DNA from: DATMXT01 sp963662765 | GTDB lineage: Bacteria; Bacillota; Clostridia; Oscillospirales; Feifaniaceae | Direction: 5' to 3' | NCBI GenBank assembly: GCA_963662765.2 | Contig: CAXXUP010000008.1 | Span: forward strand, 62,001 to 126,000 | DNA length: 64,000 nucleotides | Shown here: positions 25,268-31,737 of the stretch, in pieces | Layout of the letters: each line of letters starts with the position of its first letter | Numbering within the stretch: the first letter of the stretch is position 1 | Made by a program: the position numbers and the translations under genes | Notes under the pieces: generated by a model | Told to the model about the DNA's origin: nothing | What the model saw: only the letters and a program-made list of their open reading frames with translations | The model's database searches: none

Positions 25268-27121
25268 TTATATTTCTCGGATTGTCCGCTTCCTGTTCGT
25301 AAGCCGGATGTCGGGTATGGGCATCTCCCGGAGCCTTGCCGCAATGCCGGCCGGCGCTAGCGCCGCCTCGACGCGAGGGGCAATGCGGTCAAGCCCCACC
25401 GGCGTATAGGCTGATATGACAAGTTCCCCAGTGGAAATTTCCGCCTCGTAATATGAAAGCTCCTCGATTTCTCCCAAGAGTTCATCGAGCTTCCCCATGT
25501 CGAACCGGACGCCGTCACCAAATGTGACCCCATCGCCAAGTCTTCCCTCGACCCTGCCGAGGCGCGGGAATGCCGCACCGCAGGCGCATGGTGCCTCAAT
25601 GAGCCGTGCTAGGTCGCCTGTGCGGTAGCGAATGAGAGGCATGGCCCGCTCTTTTAGAGAAGTTAGCACGATCTCGCCCATTTCCCCGTCCGGCACCGGC
25701 AGCAGGGTTTCGGCGTCGATGATTTCGACTAAAAATTCGTCGTCCCGAAGATGCATGCCGTCCCGAAAGCGGCAGTCGACGGCAAGGCCAAAACCCGTCT
25801 CGGTCATGCCGTAGTGGGTGTATACCGTACAGCCCCAAATGCGCTCGATGAGGTTTACAAAGCTCTTTGGGATATAGTCGGCACTGAGCAGCAGGGCGCG
25901 CGGGGATAAATCGGGGGCCGCAAGGCAGAGTGTTCTGGCAAATCCAGGCTGGGCCACGATGCACTGGGTCCCCCGCGCCGCTTTTATCGCCTGCCCCATA
26001 TCGTCAAAGTCCCACAGTATGCGGCAGTTGACCCCGATCTTTTCAAGCCCTCTTAGCAGCAAATCCGTGACCGAGTCTGGGCCGTCCCGCATGAAGACGC
26101 AGACCGTCTCGCCCCTTGACACAAGCCCCGACATGCCGGCGGCAAAGAAGTCAACCGTCGCCTCAAGGTCGGTCCCCGACAGCATGATTCGTTTGCCAAG
26201 ACGTGTCCCCGAGGTTGGCAGCGTGACGACACGGGGGATATTGTCCGGTGAAACACTGAGAAACCCCTGCGGGTCCTTTGCAATGTCGGCCGCCTGAGTG
26301 AAGGGTATTCGCTGCCAGGCAGCAGGGTTGGATGAAATATCGCACCCCGCAAGGGATTCCCCATAGTGCCGGCTGCACGTTTTTGCCCTGACGGCCGCAG
26401 CCGCCGCAAGTTCGAGTTGCTTTTTATGCAATTTTTCCGCAGTGTCCACCCCAAGGCGGTCGGCCGCGGCGACATAGACGGGTGATCGGACGGCTCTCTT
26501 TTTTGCGACAAGAAGAAAATACCCGGCACCCGCCCGTTTCATCGCCCCCATATCGGCCCCGTAAAATGCGCAGTCCCCGCCCTCGCCATCGAAAATAAGC
26601 CGAGCGTAGTATTCGCGCAGTGCCGGCGTGTGATCTTCAATAAGGACGATTTCAAGGCCCGCTGCAAAGACGAGGGACTCGAGAGTCTCCCGCTCCCGCA
26701 GGTGCAGATTGCCTGTTTCAAGCCCCTCTTTTTTTGCGTAGAGGTCGGTGAGAATGAGACTGCCGCCGCACCGCAGCACCCGCGCCGCTTCGGCGACGGC
26801 TTTAGCCGCATCGGGCACAAGAGACAAAACGCACTCGATGAAAAGTCCGCCGGCAAACTCATCCCCGAAGGGCAGTGCACAGGCGTCGCCCTTTACAAAG
26901 CGTGCGGCGGGATATGCCGCCGCCGCGGCCACAACCGTATCCCTTTCCATGTCGACACCAACAGCATCAAATCCGAGCTCGGCCAGTAGTCCCGTCGTCG
27001 CCCCATACCCGCAACCCACGTCGACGATGCGGCCACCGGGGCATAGCTTTGCCAATGCGAGCCCTCTGCGGGTCAGTTCAAACCCGCCCGGACGGCGGGT
27101 GCAGGGCGCATTTTCAGCCAT
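25268..27121 (-). CDS. Fusion: SAM methyltransferase (TrsM/DVU_1556-like) + AMP-dependent CoA ligase (DVU_1553-like)
   Basis: 617 residues in two domains. About 1-210 is a class I methyltransferase (IVDVGCGYGATTGLL motif I, VGVDMERD motif II, LRCGGSLILTD). About 215-617 resembles phenylacetate-CoA-ligase-type adenylating enzymes: TLPTSGTRLGKRI (phosphate loop), YTHYGMTETGFG (A5), RYRTGDLARL (A7) and a C-terminal lysine in TNRKRTIREI. In Desulfovibrio I recall the two activities as separate neighbouring genes; here they are one protein. The ATG at 27121 after GGGGGA is chosen, giving an 8-nt overlap with the radical SAM gene. Last gene of the operon. Confidence 0.78.
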   Translation of the reverse strand: MAENAPCTRRPGGFELTRRGLALAKLCPGGRIVDVGCGYGATTGLLAELGFDAVGVDMERDTVVAAAAAYPAARFVKGDACALPFGDEFAGGLFIECVLSLVPDAAKAVAEAARVLRCGGSLILTDLYAKKEGLETGNLHLRERETLESLVFAAGLEIVLIEDHTPALREYYARLIFDGEGGDCAFYGADMGAMKRAGAGYFLLVAKKRAVRSPVYVAAADRLGVDTAEKLHKKQLELAAAAAVRAKTCSRHYGESLAGCDISSNPAAWQRIPFTQAADIAKDPQGFLSVSPDNIPRVVTLPTSGTRLGKRIMLSGTDLEATVDFFAAGMSGLVSRGETVCVFMRDGPDSVTDLLLRGLEKIGVNCRILWDFDDMGQAIKAARGTQCIVAQPGFARTLCLAAPDLSPRALLLSADYIPKSFVNLIERIWGCTVYTHYGMTETGFGLAVDCRFRDGMHLRDDEFLVEIIDAETLLPVPDGEMGEIVLTSLKERAMPLIRYRTGDLARLIEAPCACGAAFPRLGRVEGRLGDGVTFGDGVRFDMGKLDELLGEIEELSYYEAEISTGELVISAYTPVGLDRIAPRVEAALAPAGIAARLREMPIPDIRLTNRKRTIREI

Positions 27122-28550
27122 TCTTTCCCCCAACATCTCCGATGTAGTAAGCGCAAAAAGGTACGAGCCGCCCCCCGTCGCAGACGTGCAGACTGCACCG
27201 GCGAAGCCGCTCGAGATCTATGTTCCACCGGTCCTGAAAGGCCATGGCCGTCACTGTAAAGCCGTGGGACTTGATCCTGTCGGCAAATTCGTCAAGGTCC
27301 ATGGACTCCTCTTTTTCGCCTGAGTTGCAAGTTCCCCCGCCGCAGTGGTCGTGCTCTTCATGGTGCGCTTCGTGCTCCATTGGCAGATCGTCGTCCTCTT
27401 CATAATCCTCTTCTTCGCAGTCTGGAATGCGGGGCTGCACTTCATCGCGGCGAAGCCACCTGCGAGCGACAAACTCGCGATTTTGCTCGGCTGTCGCAAC
27501 GCCACAGCAGCAGCCTTCTTGCTCCCGGTGCAGCGGGTAGAGCGTGCGGTCTTCCCGTACGATATAGTCACCGTGGAATCCGCAAAGCGGATGGTCGCAC
27601 CGCGAGGGCAACAGCGTATCTGCCGGCACAAGGCCGTAGCTTTGCTCATAGACCGCCTCGACCAGCATATCGAGGGTGAAGCGGTCGGCGTCCGTCGGGG
27701 CTTTTGGCACCCTGCCGAAGTAGCTGACCGGCTGGAAGTGCACCCCCCGGACTGCCGGCGACCGGTTTGCGGCAAACCGCAAAATGTCGCCGATGTTGTC
27801 CGTGTTCACCCCCGGCACCAGCATGGGCACCAGCGTCACGCCAATGTGGTATTTGTCGCAAATTTCAATGGCCCGCTTTTTGATGTCAAGAAGCGGCCGG
27901 CCCCGCAGCGCCTCGTAGATTTTATCCCGTGTGCCGTCAAACTGCATGAAGACAAAGGAGAGTCCGGCCGCGGCCAAGGCCTCCACATAGGCCTCATCCT
28001 GCGCAAGCCGGATACCGTTTGTGTTGAGCTGCACATAGCGGATTCCGGCCGTATGCGCTGCCGCCACAATTTCGGGCAGGTCGTCCCGCAGGGTCGGTTC
28101 GCCGCCCGAGAGCTGTACGAGCCCGCCCCCCTTAGAGGCGATAAAGGTGAGGTCCTTTTTTATGTCTTCAATGGCTCTGTCAGCACCCGCCGCCTCACCT
28201 TGCGCAAAGCAGAAGGGGCAGTTAAGGTTACACCGCTTTGTCACCTCAAGCAGCACACAGCAAGTCCCCTGCCGATGCTCGGGGCAGATGCCGCAGGCAT
28301 GGGGGCAGCTCTCGTTTTCGCCGGGCATGATCTCGGGTTCAGTGCCTCGCCACTTTTTGATGTCAAGCCTGCCGTTCCAGATGACGGTCGAAAAGGCGCC
28401 GCACTGGGGGCAGGTCTTCTCTAAATAAATTTTCTCACCCCGCCGCATATGACGGGCCTCAAGCCGCCGGCCGCAAGTTGGGCAAATGCTGTACGTGCGG
28501 CGCACGACTTCGTTTTTCGGGCGGGCGAAAACCCTTTTTGTCGTCTTCAC
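27114..28550 (-). CDS. trsS: Radical SAM protein, TrsS-like
   Basis: 478 residues. An N-terminal zinc-ribbon-like pair (CPTCGRR, CPQCGAF) is followed by CGICPEH and the radical SAM motif CNLNCPFC at about residues 131-138. LSGGEPTLRDDLPEI is the SAM-contact strand. The architecture is that of the MJ0619-type radical SAM group, whose founding member methylates a dihydropterin. An acidic/His-rich insert (about residues 375-407) precedes the C-terminus, which ends in a short cysteine-containing tail (CDGG...PFCAYY). There is no in-frame TGA, so this is a cysteine rather than selenocysteine form. It overlaps both neighbours. Confidence 0.8.
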   Translation of the reverse strand: MKTTKRVFARPKNEVVRRTYSICPTCGRRLEARHMRRGEKIYLEKTCPQCGAFSTVIWNGRLDIKKWRGTEPEIMPGENESCPHACGICPEHRQGTCCVLLEVTKRCNLNCPFCFAQGEAAGADRAIEDIKKDLTFIASKGGGLVQLSGGEPTLRDDLPEIVAAAHTAGIRYVQLNTNGIRLAQDEAYVEALAAAGLSFVFMQFDGTRDKIYEALRGRPLLDIKKRAIEICDKYHIGVTLVPMLVPGVNTDNIGDILRFAANRSPAVRGVHFQPVSYFGRVPKAPTDADRFTLDMLVEAVYEQSYGLVPADTLLPSRCDHPLCGFHGDYIVREDRTLYPLHREQEGCCCGVATAEQNREFVARRWLRRDEVQPRIPDCEEEDYEEDDDLPMEHEAHHEEHDHCGGGTCNSGEKEESMDLDEFADRIKSHGFTVTAMAFQDRWNIDLERLRRCSLHVCDGGRLVPFCAYYIGDVGGKNG

Positions 28551-28735
28551 TTATCCTCAAGCTCCTGTTCCACCTCGGCCATGCGCCCCCTGGCGATGTC
28601 CTCCGGAATCAAAACCTGTCCGCACTTTGGGCAGCACAAAAAGGTGTGGTGGAAGACCGCCCCCATATAGGAAAACTCAATTTGTTTTTCGACCAGGGGC
28701 AGGTTGCAGGGGCTGCAGTACAGTTCACTCTCCAC
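28547..28735 (-). CDS. Small zinc-ribbon redox protein (DVU_1557-like)
   Basis: 62 residues with two CxxC pairs, YCSPCN (residues about 6-11) and CPKCGQ (about 35-40), i.e. a zinc ribbon or rubredoxin-like fold, plus an extra Cys before the second pair. It is encoded between the flavoprotein and radical SAM genes with overlaps on both sides (4 nt and 11 nt). It is likely an electron carrier or scaffold dedicated to this operon; the role is inferred from conserved neighbourhood only. Confidence 0.72.
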   Translation of the reverse strand: MESELYCSPCNLPLVEKQIEFSYMGAVFHHTFLCCPKCGQVLIPEDIARGRMAEVEQELEDK

Positions 28736-30947
28736 GGTCGTCGTCCCCCTTGATGTTCATGCGGTGGCTGTAGGCCGTAAGCACCCGGTAGCCATCCCCC
28801 TCCGGCTTATACTTTACCCAGTGGGTGCGGTACCCGATTCGTAAGTGCCCCGAAAACGTCCCGTCGGCACGATTTTCAATTTTCTGCCCCGTACCTTCGC
28901 AGTGCTCAATGACCTTGGCGATGTCGCCCTCAAGCGTATAGTCGGCGTCGAGCGCCGCCTTGAGTTCGTCCGTGATGATCAGTTTCACCGCAGCTTCTGC
29001 CGTCGGTTCTTTTTCACCGCCAAAACGTTTTTCCATCATGCGTTTTAGCTCCTCTCTGTTTTGCCGCCGCGCTGTCCATGTAGGCGGGGTGCGGCCTGCG
29101 GGATTTAAGTCAAAGAGCAGGTCAAACAGGTGGACGGCAGACTTTCCGCCCTTCGCGAAAATATCGCGGCAGTTGACGCAGTAGGTGACATAGGGTAGCG
29201 GAGACAGCCCGGTGCGCTCTTCGACAACCGCCTTTGTCATGGCGGGGTTTGCGATGGTCAGCTGTCCGCCGTAGCTGCAGCACAGGGCCTCATCCCCCGC
29301 CGTCTTCAGCTCTTCAAAGGGGATGTTGGCTTCTTTCAACAATTGTCGCACCCTCGTCTGAAGGGCCGGCTCCCCCCGCGAGGCGCAGGGGTCAAAGAGG
29401 GCAAAGGACCCGCCGCCGACAGTGGCTGGCTCAAGATAGTCGAAGATAAACTCAGATTTCGCTTCCGGGAGATACTCGGCAAACGTCTTTTTGCAGGTTG
29501 GGCAGGCGAAGATGACTGAGGGCCTTCCAAGGGACTCCCAGGCCGCTTTGAGGGCTGCCATCTTCCTGTCCTGCGGACCTTTGTCCCCCGACCAGACGGC
29601 GGGCACTCCGCAGCAGCCGAGCATGAGCCCTGCATGGGGCAGCTTTTTTAACAGAGCATTATAGGCCTCCGAGACATATCGGGGGTCGGAAGCCCCGAGC
29701 TGGCAGCCCGGGAAAAAGAGGTGGGTGCAAGTCGTACCGCCCTCCGGAACGTGGGTAAAGGCGGCAGGGCCATCCGCATGGGCCATGTCCTCGAGCCAAA
29801 AAGCCGAAAACACGGGCGGCATGTCCTTTTTTTTCACCATCTCCCGCCGACTTTCGAGCAAAAAGCGCTGCATGTCAACCCCCTTGGGGCAGATGGTAGC
29901 GCACATGCCGCACTGCTCGCAGCTCGCAATGAGCCTTGTCGCAATGCGGTTTGAGAAGATGGCGCCGGGGTTTACGGTGCCGTCCACCTCGTCGACAATG
30001 CGGCGGGGCTGCTTTTTGTAGTAGGTCATAAGGTCGCACCGCCTCGTGCAGGCATCGCAGTCGCACTTCAGGCAGCGTGCGGCCTCGGCCGCAAGCTCTT
30101 CGGCAGTGTAAAGCTCGCACGTGGGGGCAACCGGCGGTATAGGCTCGAGCCCTGTCGTGTCGACATAAAGCCTTGTAGGCGTGCGCTGCACCACGGGCTC
30201 AAATTTGCCGGTGCGTAAGATGCTGTCAATGGTGCCGGCGGCCTTGACCCCATGGGCGATGGCCTCGGTTATACCCAGTCCCAAAAGTCCGCCCCCTATG
30301 ACCGCCCGGCGGGACTCGTCCGTTATGATGAGTTCACTTTGCGCAGCGCCAAGGCCAAAGTCAAGGCCATTTAGGCCTGTCGCAATATAATAAGCGTTGG
30401 CCGGAATTTCATTAAGGCTTTTGATTTCACGGTTTAGTTCAAAAGTACAGTCCTCGCTTTGAAACTGGAGGTCGAGCTCGGCTTTGACGAGTTCCGAAGA
30501 CATCAGCCCAAGGGCCCTGCCGCCAAGAGTAGACCCTTTTTCAAAGACTGTGACCGCATATTTTTTCTGACAAAGCCGCAGCGCACAGGCAAGCCCCGAA
30601 AGCCCGCCGCCGATGACGGCTACCCGTTCCACTTTTTTCGGCATGTTGTAGCTGCTCGGCTTCTTCGACTTTGCAAGTGCTGCGACCGACCGCTCGACAG
30701 GGCCCATTTGCAGGGCCCCGCCGAAGTCTTTACGGGTACAAACTCCCTCGCAGGGAGCGGGACAGAGGGCCGCCACGATGCCGGGAAAAACAACGGCATC
30801 GCGGTAAATGCGATAGGCCGCGTCAACGCGGCCCCGCGTAAGCCTCGCCATAAAGTCCCGCATGTCGAGCGCGAAGGGACAGGCGGAGGTGCAAAACGGC
30901 TCCTCCCCCTGTACACAACCAAGGATCTCTTTTTTCATCTGTTCCAT
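28725..30947 (-). CDS. Multidomain FAD / dicluster 4Fe-4S / CCG-domain oxidoreductase
   Basis: 740 residues. Residues 1-90 are a GltD-like N-terminal Fe-S region (FCTSACP, LCPAPCEGVC). A FAD Rossmann motif VAVIGGGLSGLACALRL is near 109 and a second GGGLLGLG near 218. Two 4Fe-4S motifs follow (CLKCDCDACTRRC, CEQCGMCATICP). Two CCG cysteine-rich domains (LGCCGVP, ALCCSYGG) are like those of heterodisulfide reductase HdrB and glycolate oxidase GlcF. The C-terminal ~100 residues match nothing I know. It probably links NAD(P)H or a thiol/disulfide pool to the molybdo-enzyme or radical SAM protein. Its ATG is 2 nt after the nitroreductase stop. Confidence 0.8.
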   Translation of the reverse strand: MEQMKKEILGCVQGEEPFCTSACPFALDMRDFMARLTRGRVDAAYRIYRDAVVFPGIVAALCPAPCEGVCTRKDFGGALQMGPVERSVAALAKSKKPSSYNMPKKVERVAVIGGGLSGLACALRLCQKKYAVTVFEKGSTLGGRALGLMSSELVKAELDLQFQSEDCTFELNREIKSLNEIPANAYYIATGLNGLDFGLGAAQSELIITDESRRAVIGGGLLGLGITEAIAHGVKAAGTIDSILRTGKFEPVVQRTPTRLYVDTTGLEPIPPVAPTCELYTAEELAAEAARCLKCDCDACTRRCDLMTYYKKQPRRIVDEVDGTVNPGAIFSNRIATRLIASCEQCGMCATICPKGVDMQRFLLESRREMVKKKDMPPVFSAFWLEDMAHADGPAAFTHVPEGGTTCTHLFFPGCQLGASDPRYVSEAYNALLKKLPHAGLMLGCCGVPAVWSGDKGPQDRKMAALKAAWESLGRPSVIFACPTCKKTFAEYLPEAKSEFIFDYLEPATVGGGSFALFDPCASRGEPALQTRVRQLLKEANIPFEELKTAGDEALCCSYGGQLTIANPAMTKAVVEERTGLSPLPYVTYCVNCRDIFAKGGKSAVHLFDLLFDLNPAGRTPPTWTARRQNREELKRMMEKRFGGEKEPTAEAAVKLIITDELKAALDADYTLEGDIAKVIEHCEGTGQKIENRADGTFSGHLRIGYRTHWVKYKPEGDGYRVLTAYSHRMNIKGDDDRGE

Positions 30948-30948
30948 C

Positions 30949-31677
30949 TTAACTATTGAACGCTTTCAAATATTCGGTTATAGATCGGCTCATCTCCCTA
31001 GCGAAGTCCGAGTTGTATTTTCTTTCGCAGAAAGCGCGGCACCAGTCTTCAAAGGGCTCGCCGCCAGTACTGTTCGCCAGCATCCGGCGCAGCTCCGGGC
31101 CGTCCATGCGGCGGTAAGTGTTTTCATGGACAATGTGCGTTAAATCGCTGCGCGCGGGCTTTTGACGGCTAAGCTGTTGCGCCGTGGGGTAGCCCAAGAC
31201 CAGCATGGCAGCCGGGAACACGTAGTCCGGCAACTTTAAAAGCGCCCGATGCACCTCGCACTGCTCCATGATATCGCCGATATAACAAGAACCAACGCCT
31301 AAGCTCCATGCCGCTGTCACGGCGTTTTGCGCGGCGATGCTGGCGTCGCTGACCGCAAGCACAAAATCGCCCACGCCCGGTTTCCTAGGGGTGCAGTCAC
31401 CCTCGAGGTAGATGTCGAGCCACTTTTGGGCGTCTGCGCAAAAGATGAGCACCATGGGGGCCTTTGCGATAAAGGGCTGGTTATCGCATGTGACGGCAAG
31501 GCGGTCCTTTAGGGACTGATCCGTAATGTCCAAAATGGTGTAAAGCTGCTGATTTCCCGCTGTCGGCGCCTGCGTTGCGGCAAGGAGAATTTCACGTTTT
31601 ACATCCTCCGGGACTTTTTTATCTTCGAATACTCGGACGGATTTTCTTGTGTGAAGATTATCTATAGTTACGTTCAT
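30949..31677 (-). CDS. Nitroreductase family protein
   Basis: 242-residue FMN-dependent oxidoreductase. HTRKSVRVFEDKKVPEDV (FMN phosphate-binding Arg region), QAPTAGNQQLY and a C-terminal GYP/R segment fit the NfnB/FrasE-like superfamily. GAAGGAGAG lies just before the ATG at 31677; a longer in-frame start reaches into the preceding intergenic hairpin and is rejected. It lies inside the molybdenum-hydroxylase operon between the catalytic subunit and the flavoprotein; its substrate is unknown. Confidence 0.85.
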   Translation of the reverse strand: MNVTIDNLHTRKSVRVFEDKKVPEDVKREILLAATQAPTAGNQQLYTILDITDQSLKDRLAVTCDNQPFIAKAPMVLIFCADAQKWLDIYLEGDCTPRKPGVGDFVLAVSDASIAAQNAVTAAWSLGVGSCYIGDIMEQCEVHRALLKLPDYVFPAAMLVLGYPTAQQLSRQKPARSDLTHIVHENTYRRMDGPELRRMLANSTGGEPFEDWCRAFCERKYNSDFAREMSRSITEYLKAFNS

Positions 31678-31700
31678 TGGCTCTCCTTCTTCGTTTAGTG

Positions 31701-31730
31701 CAAGGGCCGGGCCCTTCGGCCCGGCCCTTG
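31701..31730 (-). other. GC-rich intercistronic hairpin
   Basis: 13-bp perfect stem CAAGGGCCGGGCC/GGCCCGGCCCTTG with a 4-nt loop, between the molybdo-enzyme stop and the nitroreductase start. There is no T-run, so it more likely stabilises or processes the mRNA than terminates it. Confidence 0.55.
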
Positions 31731-31737
31731 TCGTCAA

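Noticed and set aside
27114..28550. Possible selenocysteine in the radical SAM protein
   Set aside because: The frame has no internal TGA; cysteines occupy the expected positions.
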